DNA of 64,000 nt, from contig NZ_VWWO01000002.1 of assembly GCF_011752935.1 (NCBI RefSeq), positions 1,984,001 through 2,048,000 of the forward strand, read 5' to 3'. Position 1 is the first letter of the stretch. Every line of letters starts with the position of its first letter. The notes below the pieces were generated by a model, which saw only the letters and a program-made list of their open reading frames with translations, did not search any database and was not told the origin of the DNA. The stretch is from Chitinophaga sp. Cy-1792. GTDB taxonomy: Bacteria > Bacteroidota > Bacteroidia > Chitinophagales > Chitinophagaceae. This document shows, in pieces, positions 1 through 10,100 of the stretch. A program made the translations under genes and the position numbers.

Positions 1-2
1 TC

Positions 3-389
3 AAACCAGGCGAACATGGCTCTACCTATGGCGGTAACCCACTGGCATGTAAAGTAGCCATCAAGGCACTCGAGGTATTAAAAACCGGTAAAATGGCGGA
101 GAACGCCACTGCTATGGGTGAACTGCTCAGGAAAGGTTTACTGGGTTTACAATCTCCTTATATAACTACTGTACGCGGAAAAGGCCTCCTGAACGCTATC
201 GTTGTAAAACACAGCGATCCGGAAGCAGCCTGGGACCTCTGTCTGACACTGAAAGACAACGGACTGTTAGCCAAACCAACACATGGCGATAAAATCCGTT
301 TCGCTCCCCCACTGACCATTACAGCTGATCAGATCATCGACTGTGTAAGCATTATTCAGCGCAGCCTGGAAACCACTTTCCACCGCTAG
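3..389 (+). CDS. rocD: Ornithine aminotransferase, C-terminal part (5' end outside window)
   Basis: The open frame enters from the left edge in frame 3 and ends at a TAG. The first visible residues, [19 protein letters not shown], are the conserved segment that follows the PLP lysine in class III ornithine/acetylornithine aminotransferases. The tail ([11 protein letters not shown], then [18 protein letters not shown]) fits ornithine--oxo-acid transaminase, which makes glutamate-5-semialdehyde from ornithine and 2-oxoglutarate in the cytoplasm. About 128 residues are present, roughly the last third of a 400-residue enzyme; the PLP lysine lies upstream of the window. A short gap separates it from the next plus-strand gene. 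Confidence 0.88.
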   Translation, partial: KPGEHGSTYGGNPLACKVAIKALEVLKTGKMAENATAMGELLRKGLLGLQSPYITTVRGKGLLNAIVVKHSDPEAAWDLCLTLKDNGLLAKPTHGDKIRFAPPLTITADQIIDCVSIIQRSLETTFHR

Positions 390-422
390 TGCCACATTAT
401 AAACTGTAAAAGAAAATTTCCC

Positions 423-1064
423 ATGGCGAGCAGCCACAAGGCCATCCGCAGCTCCGGATGGATAACTGATTTTTTAATAGGATTCCCCGACGGACTGTTT
501 CTGCTCTTCTTTTCGACGCAGGTTATGCAGGGCTTTGCCATGGAAGTTCAAACCTTCTACAATACACAATTAATCATCTGGTTCGCAGGTGCCGTGCTGG
601 TCATGATCAGCGCTTTCAGCGCCAATCGCGGCGATGCACAGCACGATAATCCGCTGCTTACGCCTGAAGAAAAATCCAAACTGGAAAACCTGGATATCAA
701 CGCCAGTACCATCGAACATATCGCAGGGGAAATGCAGAAAGATGCTGACCTCTGGGAACACACACTTAAAACAGAAAATGTAAAGGAAACTACGTTTAGC
801 CGCGGCCGTGCTATCAGCAATGCCTTCTTTACCGGCTTCTTCTTTCTGGCTGGAGGCGCTTTATCATTTGGCCCTTACCTGGCAAATGAAAATTTCAGCG
901 CAGCCGTACAAACCAGTATGATGCTGGTTTTCCTGGGATTAACTTTCTACAGCTTCTTCAAAGCCAAAATAACAGCACAGCGCCCATTGCCATTAGTAAT
1001 TCGCTACTGGCTCATGGGCGCTGGTATTTTAGTAGGAGCATGGATACTCCACAAAGTATGGTAA
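423..1064 (+). CDS. VIT1/CCC1-like membrane protein
   Basis: This is a 213-residue integral membrane protein. The N-terminal helix pattern DFLIGFPDGLFLLFF resembles the first helix of the VIT1/CCC1 iron/manganese transporter family, which normally reads D-x-x-x-G-x-x-D-G. A soluble middle part (about residues 75-125, rich in charged residues) corresponds to the cytoplasmic metal-binding domain. Three hydrophobic segments follow, beginning at FFTGFFFLAGGALSFGP. It starts at an ATG 33 bp after rocD. The assignment rests on overall layout and the first helix. The family's Glu-rich metal-binding helices are only weakly recognisable, so transport activity is uncertain. Confidence 0.55.
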   Translation: MASSHKAIRSSGWITDFLIGFPDGLFLLFFSTQVMQGFAMEVQTFYNTQLIIWFAGAVLVMISAFSANRGDAQHDNPLLTPEEKSKLENLDINASTIEHIAGEMQKDADLWEHTLKTENVKETTFSRGRAISNAFFTGFFFLAGGALSFGPYLANENFSAAVQTSMMLVFLGLTFYSFFKAKITAQRPLPLVIRYWLMGAGILVGAWILHKVW

Positions 1065-1069
1065 TGTAA

Positions 1070-1465
1070 TTATTGCTTCTTGTCTACACGGGTAACCAGT
1101 ACACTCACAAACGCAATCAGGGCTGCCGCTAAGGAAACGTAGAGCGCAGCCTTTGCATCCGGACAAACGCCTATCTCACATCTTGAGAAAAGCATTACGT
1201 TGCGGAAAGTCCATGCCAGCATGAACCCACAGAAAAACAGGTTTACACGTAATGTCCATTTACGTCTGATGGCAAAAAATATAATAGCGCCAACAGCCAG
1301 GAATATATTCAGCTTTCCAGGTTCACCATAACTCGACCCCGCTGTATTCAGCCCCGTAAATACCATATGCTTCAGGTGTGAATCATTGATCTCTGACCAT
1401 GGCAAAAATGCACATATGATCACTACTACTGATGCTATAAGCCCTACAATCCTGGTTTTAGACAT
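1070..1465 (-). CDS. Hypothetical four-helix membrane protein
   Basis: A 131-residue protein with about four hydrophobic segments (roughly residues 6-23, 52-66, 74-92 and 107-125) and short charged loops. The first helix carries the start of a typical small inner-membrane protein (MSKTRIVGLIASVVVIICAFLPW). I recognise no catalytic motif or named family. It converges on the preceding plus-strand gene with a 5-bp gap, so the two genes probably share a terminator region. It lies downstream of the peptidase gene on the same strand, but more than 70 bp away. Function unknown. Confidence 0.6.
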   Translation of the reverse strand: MSKTRIVGLIASVVVIICAFLPWSEINDSHLKHMVFTGLNTAGSSYGEPGKLNIFLAVGAIIFFAIRRKWTLRVNLFFCGFMLAWTFRNVMLFSRCEIGVCPDAKAALYVSLAAALIAFVSVLVTRVDKKQ

Positions 1466-1542
1466 ATCTTTTATTTTTGGGTTGCGAAGGTAATCATTTA
1501 AAAGTGATTCTTACCTCCGCAACCGTTAAAACTGCTTTTGTA

Positions 1543-3729
1543 TTATTTAGCGCCCGGTTCGCAATGCGCTTTCAGGTATTGCGTATACAACGTACTCAGA
1601 TGTGAGGTCGTTCCAACACCCTCAGAAATGCTATGGGTACGGTTGGGGTACGACATAAACTGAATCTGTTTATTGTAACGGATCAGTTCATTGAGCATCA
1701 TCTCTGCATTCTGATAATGTACGTTATCATCTCCCGTACCATGGATCATTAACAGATTCCCCTGCATATCTTTGGCATAGGTAATGGGAGATCCTTTTTT
1801 ATAGGGCTCCATATCTTCCTGTGGCAGGCCGGTATATCTCTCCTGGTAAATATTATCGTAGGTGAGCAGGTTGGTCACCGGCGCAATGGCAATACCTGTC
1901 TTAAATACTCCAGGGTACTGACAAAGCAGGTTCAATGTCATGGTGCCTCCACCACTCCATCCCCAAACTGCTGTACGCTCAGGGTCAATAAAGGCATATT
2001 GCTTCATCAGCGCTTTGGCTGCTTCTGCCTGATCTTTTGTATCAATTACACCTATATTTTTATAGATGCTTTTACGCCACTGACGACCTTTGGGTAAAGG
2101 CGTACCGCGGTTATCAAAAGATACATAGATATACCCGTCATCGCCCATATTTCCCTGGTACAATCTATTATGACCGGCATAGCCGTTATCCAAAGTAGTA
2201 GCAGTAGCAGGGCCACCATATACATAAAACACCACCGGGTATTTCTTGGCAGGATCAAATTTGGCAGGTTTCACCATCCAGCCGTCAAGTACAATACCCT
2301 CACCTGTTGTTACCTGAATATATTCCAGGGTATTGTTTGTTTTAGCGACACCGGCCATTTGCGCCTTCATGTCGGCATCAGTTTCCTGCGGGTTGGCGAG
2401 GTTCACCAACTGTCCGACAGGGCGGGTTTGTTTGCTGGAAGCCAGCGTATGAAAGCCGCGCAGACTATATGGAGAAATTTCATAACTGTTGAAACCCTGC
2501 TGATCGGCAGGCGTAACGCGGGCACCGCTACCTCCTGTCAGCGAAGTACTGTAGAGGTACTGCTGTAAAGGATTTTCCGGAGAGGCATTATAATAGATCT
2601 TACCTGATTTATCATCTAATTTTACCAGTTTGATCACATCACTGTTGCCAGGGGTGAGTAAGGTAGCTGCACCATCAGCCAATGAAATTTTGTAGATATG
2701 ACGCCATCCGTCTTTTTCGCTCAGCCAGAGGAAGGATTTACCATCTGCCAGGAAATCCCAGCCCATGATACCGCCATCGTCCCAGGCAGACTTTACGTCT
2801 ATCCAGGCGTTATCAGTTTCGGAATAGATCGTGCGTGCGTTGCCGTTAGCGGCGTTACACACCATAATTTTACTTTCCTGCTGACGGCGGTTCAGCTGTT
2901 GGAGGATCAGCTCCTGTTTGCCGGGTATCCATTCCATCCGCGGGATATAGTGTTCGCGGGCATCACCAGGCACCTGCAACCAGGTTGTTTTCGCAGTAGT
3001 GATATCCACAACACCAACTTTACAAGGTGAAGGGCTCTGACCTGCTTTCGGATATTCTACCGGAACGGTAAAGGAATAAATGGAATCGGTATTATCGATC
3101 ATGAGGAAATCGCGGATCTTGGTAGCATCGATCTGCCAGTAGGCGATATGTTTGCTGTCGTCGCTCCAGCGGAAACCATCGCGGCAATCAAACTCCTCTT
3201 CATATACCCAGTCGAAGGTACCGTTGATCATGCGGCGGGAACCGTTGGTTGTCAATGGTTTGATAACGCCGGTGGCTATATCTTCCATATACAGGTTATG
3301 TTCACTTACATAAGCTACTTTTTTCCCGTCGGGAGAAAATTTGGCAAACATGAGGGAGGATGCCGGGCGGCCTTTTCCCAGCTGGCGGAGCTTTCCGGTG
3401 CTGATATCAGCTACCCAGTAATCGCCACGGGTTTCATAGCGCCATACTTTTTTTGAATTGGTGTAGAGTAAAACCTTACTTTCATCTGCGGAAAAGGAGA
3501 AATCTTTCAGTTCCATCGGGGCTGATTGTCCGGCCGGGGTAAGGAGACTACCTGGCACTTTTACGGAAACAGACTGGGAGCGGTCGAAAGGTACAAAGAG
3601 GATGTCTTTTTCCTGGAAGTCGTAGTATCCGAGTCCATTCCGGCTCCATACCGGCGATTGTCCGGGTTGGGCCCATAAACACTGGCTGGCTGCCAATAGC
3701 AGCGTTAAAAACAGGACGAGTTTCTTCAT
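1543..3729 (-). CDS. Dipeptidyl-peptidase IV-type S9 peptidase (exported)
   Basis: A 728-residue protein starting MKKLVLFLTLLLAASQCLWAQ, a clear signal peptide; this ATG was preferred to an upstream TTG in the same frame. The first about 480 residues look like the DPPIV eight-bladed propeller, including the Glu-Glu motif in DWVYEEEF (about residues 177-179) that binds the substrate amino terminus. The C-terminal alpha/beta-hydrolase domain has the nucleophile in GWSGGGT (Ser592), Asp667 in GTGDDNVH and His699 in NRTHS. The family removes N-terminal X-Pro or X-Ala dipeptides from peptides, probably in the periplasm. No partner genes adjoin it. Length and all catalytic residues are normal. Confidence 0.92.
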   Translation of the reverse strand: MKKLVLFLTLLLAASQCLWAQPGQSPVWSRNGLGYYDFQEKDILFVPFDRSQSVSVKVPGSLLTPAGQSAPMELKDFSFSADESKVLLYTNSKKVWRYETRGDYWVADISTGKLRQLGKGRPASSLMFAKFSPDGKKVAYVSEHNLYMEDIATGVIKPLTTNGSRRMINGTFDWVYEEEFDCRDGFRWSDDSKHIAYWQIDATKIRDFLMIDNTDSIYSFTVPVEYPKAGQSPSPCKVGVVDITTAKTTWLQVPGDAREHYIPRMEWIPGKQELILQQLNRRQQESKIMVCNAANGNARTIYSETDNAWIDVKSAWDDGGIMGWDFLADGKSFLWLSEKDGWRHIYKISLADGAATLLTPGNSDVIKLVKLDDKSGKIYYNASPENPLQQYLYSTSLTGGSGARVTPADQQGFNSYEISPYSLRGFHTLASSKQTRPVGQLVNLANPQETDADMKAQMAGVAKTNNTLEYIQVTTGEGIVLDGWMVKPAKFDPAKKYPVVFYVYGGPATATTLDNGYAGHNRLYQGNMGDDGYIYVSFDNRGTPLPKGRQWRKSIYKNIGVIDTKDQAEAAKALMKQYAFIDPERTAVWGWSGGGTMTLNLLCQYPGVFKTGIAIAPVTNLLTYDNIYQERYTGLPQEDMEPYKKGSPITYAKDMQGNLLMIHGTGDDNVHYQNAEMMLNELIRYNKQIQFMSYPNRTHSISEGVGTTSHLSTLYTQYLKAHCEPGAK

Positions 3730-4010
3730 AAAAATAAATAAGCTGCAATGGTAAGGAAAAAAAAATAAGAAAATGAACAAAGGGAGGATGGTACTGTTAT
3801 TGAGGAGCAACGACCTGGTAAGGTAGAATAAATTTCAGCTTTTTTCCGTTATGTGGATAAAAAAGTATGTGTAATTAAAAAATATTCATGTCTTTTTATC
3901 TATTTTTATGCAAGAAATAACAATTACTTAATGAGAATCAGCTGGTTAAGAAAACAAAATCTAAAACTACTATTCTTAAAAATTTTATCCTGTAGAAAAA
4001 CCATAATACT

Positions 4011-4268
4011 ATGATACAAGTTGCTTTATCTTATAAGAACCGCGAATTCGTTCAACTGGAAGATACTTTTCTGGCTCAGATAGCAGAAAACACCAAGAAA
4101 CTTTTATATGCGCTGTTAGAGGACATCTATGACCTGCTGGCTTTAGAAAAAGGACGTTTCCTGATCAATCTCGACAATCATCCTAAAATTGAGGTGGAAG
4201 GTTTCAGCAGTCAGCTGCAGGATCAGATCGAGCGCACCCTGCGTGGTGAGTACGACTACGACTATTGA
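4011..4268 (+). CDS. Small conserved-type hypothetical protein
   Basis: An 85-residue acidic soluble protein that begins MIQVALSYKNREFVQLEDTF and ends in an unusual run of alternating Tyr and Asp (RGEYDYDY). It has no signal peptide or membrane segment and seems mostly helical, with a short strand-like part near residues 60-70 (HPKIEVEGF). I do not recognise a family. It stands alone, 281 bp after the divergent peptidase and 84 bp before the TRIC-type gene, and may be transcribed with the latter. Codon use matches its neighbours, which supports a real gene. Confidence 0.55.
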   Translation: MIQVALSYKNREFVQLEDTFLAQIAENTKKLLYALLEDIYDLLALEKGRFLINLDNHPKIEVEGFSSQLQDQIERTLRGEYDYDY

Positions 4269-4352
4269 TCTGGAGCAGGCATATCATGCTGCGCGTTATT
4301 GCCGGACGCCAATGTATTCCTATCTTGCAGCCCAAAATTAATTTTTCGCGGA

Positions 4353-4967
4353 ATGCAGCTCAACTACATCCAGGTATTAGAGTTACTGGGAACATTTGCC
4401 TTTGCCATTTCCGGTGCAACGGCAGCAATTAATAAATCCTACGACGTAATAGGACTCCTTACACTGGCTTTTGTGACAGCCATTGGCGGAGGAACCATCA
4501 GAGATCTTCTTATCGGAGCCACACCGGTAGCATGGATGAGAGACGGACTTACCAACACCGCCATCATCATCGCCGCAGTTATCGCCGCACTCTTTTTCTC
4601 CTATGTAAAGAAACTCCATCAGTGGATTACCTTCTTTGACGCCATCGGACTGGCACTGTTTACCGTAACAGGTATCAATAAAGGACTGGCAGCAGGACTC
4701 CCGCTGCCCATCTGTGTAGCGCTGGGTACTATTACCGGTACTTTCGGCGGACTGCTGCGCGATGTTATTTCCGGAGAACAACCTATTCTCTTTACCAGGG
4801 AAATTTATGCCATGGCCTCCATTGCCGGTGGGATAATTTACGTATTCAATTATTACCTTCACTTCAACGCAGATATTATTCAGAGTGTAGTCGTTGCCGT
4901 TATAGTTTTAATCCGTTTGGTCAGTTTACATTACAACTGGCAGCTACCTCGTTTAAAAGGAAAATAA
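4353..4967 (+). CDS. TRIC / UPF0126 (YadS-like) cation channel family protein
   Basis: A 204-residue membrane protein from the ATG at 4353 (MQLNYIQVLELLGTFAFAIS); an upstream in-frame start would add 18 residues without a helix. The two internal repeats of the UPF0126 domain are visible. Each has a helix pair followed by a Gly-Gly/Arg-Asp motif: GGGTIRDLLIGATPV near residue 50 and FGGLLRDVISGEQPI near residue 135. Bacterial members of this family are structural relatives of the eukaryotic TRIC trimeric K+ channels. The substrate of this one is not known. It is followed 39 bp later by marC, another small membrane protein gene on the same strand. Confidence 0.85.
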   Translation: MQLNYIQVLELLGTFAFAISGATAAINKSYDVIGLLTLAFVTAIGGGTIRDLLIGATPVAWMRDGLTNTAIIIAAVIAALFFSYVKKLHQWITFFDAIGLALFTVTGINKGLAAGLPLPICVALGTITGTFGGLLRDVISGEQPILFTREIYAMASIAGGIIYVFNYYLHFNADIIQSVVVAVIVLIRLVSLHYNWQLPRLKGK

Positions 4968-5006
4968 TATCTCCCGTCAATTGCATAATTTTTCTATATT
5001 GCTGTT

Positions 5007-5654
5007 ATGAGGGAAATATTCGATAATTATTTTGCTTTTGCTACAACTGTTTTCATGGGTTTACTTGCCATTGTAAATCCCATCTCTTCCATTCCTGTTT
5101 TCCTGGAGCTTACCTCCAACATGGACAAGCCGGCAAGAAAGAATATCGCAACCAAATCGGTACTTATTGCATTCTGTATTATCTGCATTTTCTCTGTTGC
5201 AGGTAAGCTGATCTTCCATGTATTCGGTATTACCCTTGCTGCACTTCGTGTAACGGGTGGTATTTTAGTATTCGTTATCGGATATGAAATGGTAAGAGGA
5301 AAAGACGAAGACAAAGCATCCAACCCCAAACTGGGCGACCAGCCTGTAAAGGCTGATAAGGGCATCAGTGCCGCGATTACACCACTTGCCATGCCACTGA
5401 TGGCGGGTCCGGGCACCATTACTACTGCCATGAGCTATTCGGCCGCTAAAGATGTTTATCATCTGGCCATCGTAATGGCTGTTTATGGATTGATTTGTTA
5501 TATTACCTATCTGTTGTTTATTGCCGGTGATAGAATTGTAAAAATTATCGGCTCCAATGTTATGATGGTGATAACCAAAATGATGGGGCTGATATTAGCA
5601 GTGATAGGGGTACAAATGCTGGCCCTGGGCGCAATGGAACTCTTCAGGCTTTAA
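5007..5654 (+). CDS. MarC family integral membrane protein
   Basis: A 215-residue protein with six hydrophobic segments and the MarC-family signatures: AIVNPISSIPVFLELTS in the first helix pair, a central hydrophilic loop (about residues 90-125), then ITPLAMPLMAGPGTITT at the start of the second half. MarC proteins are inner-membrane proteins of unknown biochemical activity; the early link to multiple antibiotic resistance was not upheld. Start codon ATG at 5007. The nearly 400-bp gap that follows ends this plus-strand group. Confidence 0.88.
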   Translation: MREIFDNYFAFATTVFMGLLAIVNPISSIPVFLELTSNMDKPARKNIATKSVLIAFCIICIFSVAGKLIFHVFGITLAALRVTGGILVFVIGYEMVRGKDEDKASNPKLGDQPVKADKGISAAITPLAMPLMAGPGTITTAMSYSAAKDVYHLAIVMAVYGLICYITYLLFIAGDRIVKIIGSNVMMVITKMMGLILAVIGVQMLALGAMELFRL

Positions 5655-6004
5655 AATATTTCTTTTTATCCGTTAAAACAATTTGGATTTTTTTTGTGTT
5701 TATTACACATATACCAGGCTTATAAAAACATGCTGATAGTCGGCCCCTACCCGATCACAACATGTTCGCCTGCGTTCCTGACATAGCTGTTAGCAATGTT
5801 AATGATTGTTTGAAATGCTGTAAAAATATTCCTGACATTTATTGTACACAATAAAAATGGATCGTCATCTTAGTATGACATCTATAACTCTTTTTTCGAT
5901 TAACAACAGGTAAAATCCGTTATTGATTACTAGGTGGATGTTATCGTTCCATTTTTTCAACTGGAACTAATAAAATCAATATAGACGGAACAGTTAGCAG
6001 AAAA
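5655..6004. other. Intergenic region without a recognisable gene
   Basis: This AT-rich stretch contains no credible reading frame. The only structured element I see is a perfect inverted repeat at 5839-5854, TTATTGT-AC-ACAATAA (7-bp arms, 2-nt spacer). It could be a regulator site, but it lies far from both flanking start codons: marC ends to the left and the efflux adaptor gene ends to the right. Confidence 0.4.
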
Positions 6005-6028
6005 GCCGCCCCGATTCTTCGGGGCGGC
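6005..6028. terminator. Bidirectional terminator after marC and the RND efflux operon
   Basis: A perfect 10-bp GC-rich stem (GCCGCCCCGA / TCGGGGCGGC) with a four-base loop TTCT. It is followed by GGTTTTTAT on the plus strand and by TTTTCT on the minus strand. It lies 25 bp past the stop codon of the minus-strand adaptor gene and can also stop readthrough from marC. Confidence 0.88.
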
Positions 6029-6053
6029 CGGTTTTTATATATTATCCATACAA

Positions 6054-7145
6054 TTATTCTATTGCTGTACCTTCCTTAATGTCATCCGTCGCATTGGTGA
6101 TTATACGGTCTCCCGCTATCAGGCTACCAAACACTTCTGTCGAATCATTGTGATGATTTCCCTCCTGAATATCTATCCATTTGGTACGATGATCCTTTAC
6201 TGCAATGACATATTTCCTTTCGGTAGACATCACCACCGCAGAAGCCGGCACCACCATGGCCTGCGCCGATCCGCTTACAGGGATACTTACCTCTGCATAC
6301 ATACCTGATTTCAGCATATGCTTCGGATTCTCCACATCTATTTCCACTGCCTCAGACCTGTATTTATCGCTGAGTGTTCCTGCCTGTCTGCTGATTATAC
6401 CCGTAAAGGAACTGCCAGGTAAAGCATTGATATTAAAGTTCACTTTTGCGCCATCCGCCAGTTGTGCACTAAGAATTTCCGGCACCTGCAAAACCAGCCT
6501 TAACTTATCTTCCTGTTCCAGCATCAGCATTGGCTTGTCGTCTACTTTGGTGGTAGGTCCTACCAGTGCGCCAGGATGGATATTACGTTCTGTGATAACG
6601 CCATCAAATGGCGCGGTTACGGTCAGGTAACTCTTCATCACCCCTACTGCGGCCAGGTTGGAGCGCTCACTGTTCATCAGCGCACTATCAGCTATCATTT
6701 TGGCTTTCGACAGTTCCAGGTCATGAGCGGCAATCGTTCCCGGTGTTTCGCTGGTGGCCAGCATACGCTCGTAATTATCCTTGCTGGCGGCAAACAATGC
6801 AGCTGCCTGCAGGTATTTCGACTGTGCCGCCAGGTATTGCTGCATGATCTCCGGCGCCTCGAGTTCCAGCAGCAGCTGGCCCTTGTGCACTTTACTTCCT
6901 CTATCCACCGTAATTGTTTTTACAAAACCATTCACACGGGGAAATATGCTCACCTTTTCAAATGCCTGTAATACCCCCGGGAGCTGCATACTGGAGGTCA
7001 ACGGTTCTTTTACTACCGTGGCCATGTTATATTTAGCGGGATGATTAACAGGTGTTTTTTTCTGTTCTGTACCGTGGCAGGCGGCAAATCCTGCGGCCAG
7101 CACCACTAATGCCAGGTAATGTTTATTTGATTTATACGTTTGCAT
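6054..7145 (-). CDS. RND efflux periplasmic adaptor (MFP/HlyD family lipoprotein)
   Basis: A 363-residue protein with a lipoprotein-type N terminus (LALVVLAAGFAAC). Then comes the usual adaptor order: an N-terminal beta-barrel strand, a lipoyl half (NGFVKTITVDRGSKVHKGQLLLELEAPE), a helical hairpin (about residues 105-165), the second lipoyl half (TAPFDGVITERNIHPGALV), a beta-barrel and a membrane-proximal domain. It links the inner-membrane pump to the TolC channel. Its start lies inside the end of the pump gene (14-bp overlap), which indicates translational coupling. It is the last gene of the efflux operon and ends at a strong terminator. Confidence 0.93.
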   Translation of the reverse strand: MQTYKSNKHYLALVVLAAGFAACHGTEQKKTPVNHPAKYNMATVVKEPLTSSMQLPGVLQAFEKVSIFPRVNGFVKTITVDRGSKVHKGQLLLELEAPEIMQQYLAAQSKYLQAAALFAASKDNYERMLATSETPGTIAAHDLELSKAKMIADSALMNSERSNLAAVGVMKSYLTVTAPFDGVITERNIHPGALVGPTTKVDDKPMLMLEQEDKLRLVLQVPEILSAQLADGAKVNFNINALPGSSFTGIISRQAGTLSDKYRSEAVEIDVENPKHMLKSGMYAEVSIPVSGSAQAMVVPASAVVMSTERKYVIAVKDHRTKWIDIQEGNHHNDSTEVFGSLIAGDRIITNATDDIKEGTAIE

Positions 7146-10100
7146 GATGGTTGGTTAATTGTTGATGAAGGGTAGTTATTTTTTCAGATGGCATTAGCGA
7201 AGGTGACTGATAACCTTGTTTGCGCATAGCACGGGAGTATACCAGTGGCAACACCAGCAGGGCTGCCATCGTGGAGGCTACCAGGCCACCTATTACGGCG
7301 CGTCCCAGCGGCGCCGTCTGGTCACCGGCCTCTCCCAGCCCGGAGGCCATTGGGATCATACCGGCTATCATTGCCAGACTGGTCATCAGGATCGGACGAA
7401 GCCTCACCCCGGCACTCGTGATTCCTGCCCTGAATGAATCCTTATAATCTATACGTAACTTCTCTGCATTCGTAACAATAAGAATCGCGTTTGCAACCGA
7501 TACACCCGTTGACATAATCATACCCATATACGATTGCAGGTTGAGTGTTGCGCCGGTAATTAACAGTGCAATCAATGCACCCGCAATTACTGCCGGCACG
7601 GTAGACAATACCACAAAGGAAAGCCGGAACGACTGATAGTTCGCTGCCAGCAACAGAAAGATGACTACTACTGCAATGGCCAGTCCATTCTGTAAGCTGT
7701 CCAGTGTTTCTACCAGCAGACTAGACGCACCTTTTACTTCCGTTACCAGTCCTTTGGGCGGCGTTCCTGCATCATGTACTGCTTTCTTAACGGCTTCTGT
7801 TGCGGTAGCCAGGTCTACACCGCTAATGTTTGCACTAACGGTAACGAACCTACGAGGCCCTGCACGGTCATATTCTCCCGGCATCTCCCCTGTATTGAAA
7901 GTGGCTACATCTCCCAGCACCGGCCTGAGCTGCCCTTTTACAAGCGGTATCTCCTTCAGGTCATTAATAGCGGTCATATCATACTCCGGCACCTGTACCT
8001 GAACCTGGTAGGTATAAGCGACTTTTTCATCGAGCCATTGGTTTTTTTCGGAGAAACGGCTGGAAGATGTTGAAGCTGTAACTGAGCGGGCCACCTGACT
8101 GATATCGAGTCCCATCTGTGCCAGCTTGAAGCGGTCTATAGTGATATTGATAACCGGAAAATGCAAGGGTTGCGCAATTTGCACATCGCGCAAATAAGGA
8201 ATCTGTTGCATGTTGGCCACCACCTTATCTGCAAAACCGGAAATCTCTTTCATATCTTTTCCGGCCACACGGATTTCTATCGGATTGGAAGCACCCTGAC
8301 TCATGATCTTTTCTGTCAGATCGATCGGCTCAAAAGATAATTTCATTTCCGGGAAAGCTGCATTCAGCTTGTTACGCAGCGAATCCTTAAACGCATCCAT
8401 ATTCACCTTGTAATCCTCGTCGAGGTTTACCTGCAATACAGCCTCATGCGTCCCACTATTGAAAATGTAGAGGTTACTGGCGCCATAGCTGCTCGGAATA
8501 AGCCCGACGTAAGCAGAACTGATGGCCACATGGCCTTCTGCCGTACTATCTATCATATCCAGCACCTGGTGCACACGCGCCTCCGTTCTTTCCAGCCTGG
8601 TTCCATCCGGTTCCCGGAGACGAAGCTGAAACTGCCCCCCATTGACATGTGGCATCAGGTCTTTACCAATGAACAAATAACAGCCAGCGGCTACCAATAA
8701 TGAACCAATGACATATACTGTTACAATCAGCTTAGATTTAGGCGCTGCCTTCTCCAGCAGGTTGATAAACGCCATTTTGAATTTTTCAAATCCTTTTAGT
8801 TTAGCGCCTGCTTTTTCTTCGTGCACCATATGGTTGTTGATCTCTTCCACTTCGTCCTCATCCAGCGCAAGGCCTGCATGTGCATGCTGGAACTTTTCGG
8901 CTTTCAGCCACCAGTTTGCAATTACCGGTACCAGCGTCTGAGCGGCGAAGTAAGAGGCGATCATGGCAAAACCGATGCTGAGTGCCAGCGGCAGGAACAT
9001 GGCTTTAGGCACACCCGTCATAATAAAGGAAGGCGCGAATACTGCCAGGATACAAAGCAATATCAGCAACAGCGGGAAGGAAATCTCCTCACAGGCATCA
9101 TAAATAGCCCTGCGTTTTGATTTTCCCATTTCCAGGTGCTGGTGTATATTTTCTATCGTTACCGTGGCCTGGTCCACCAGGATACCAATGGCCAGTGCGA
9201 GACCACTCAGGGTCATAATATTGACTGTCTGTCCACTGAGATGCAGGAACATTACTGCCGTAAGTACTGCTATCGGAATGGTCACCACCACCACGAGGCA
9301 ACTTCTCAGGTCACCCAGAAACAACAGCACCATCAAACCTGTCAGCAACGCACCGAGTATACCTTCTGTCATCAGGCTTTTCACCGCATTGATTACAAAT
9401 ACGGACTGGTCAAATTCGTAACTGAGTTTGACATCGTCCGGGAGCAGACTTTGCATTTCCGGCATTTTGCTTTTCAGCGTTTTTACCACATCCCAGGTAG
9501 AAGCATCTGCCGTTTTTACCACCGGAATATATACAGAGCGTTTGCCGTTTACCAGCGCATAATCGACGGTAACGTCGGAACCGTCTACTACTCTTGCCAC
9601 ATCTTTAATAAAGATATTCGAGTTTCCGTTGCTGGAGATAGGTATATCACCGAATGCGGACACTTTATCCTCGAGTGAGTTTACCGTAGTCACGAACATG
9701 GTATTGTTGATACGGATATTCCCGGAGGGTGTCATAACGTTATTCTTTGCAATGGCTTCCACCACCTGATCCGGCGAGAGGTTGAAGCTGCGCAGCTTTT
9801 CAGGATCTACGTTCACAAGAATAGACCTGGAGTTGGCGCCGAAAGGCGGAGGTGCCGAGAGGCCGGGCACGGTAGCAAACATAGGCCTGATACGTGTAGC
9901 AGCCAGGTCAGCGATCTCCTTCAGCGATTTAGTAGGACTACTGAGTACCAGTTCCCCAACCGGCAGGGAGGATGCATCAAAGCGTACCACCTGTGGCGGC
10001 AGGGCTCCCGGTGGGAAGAATTTCAATGCTCTGCTCACCTGCAAGGCCACCTGCGCGGAAGCTTCGGCCATATCGGTATTTTCATAGAAGGTGAGTTTCA

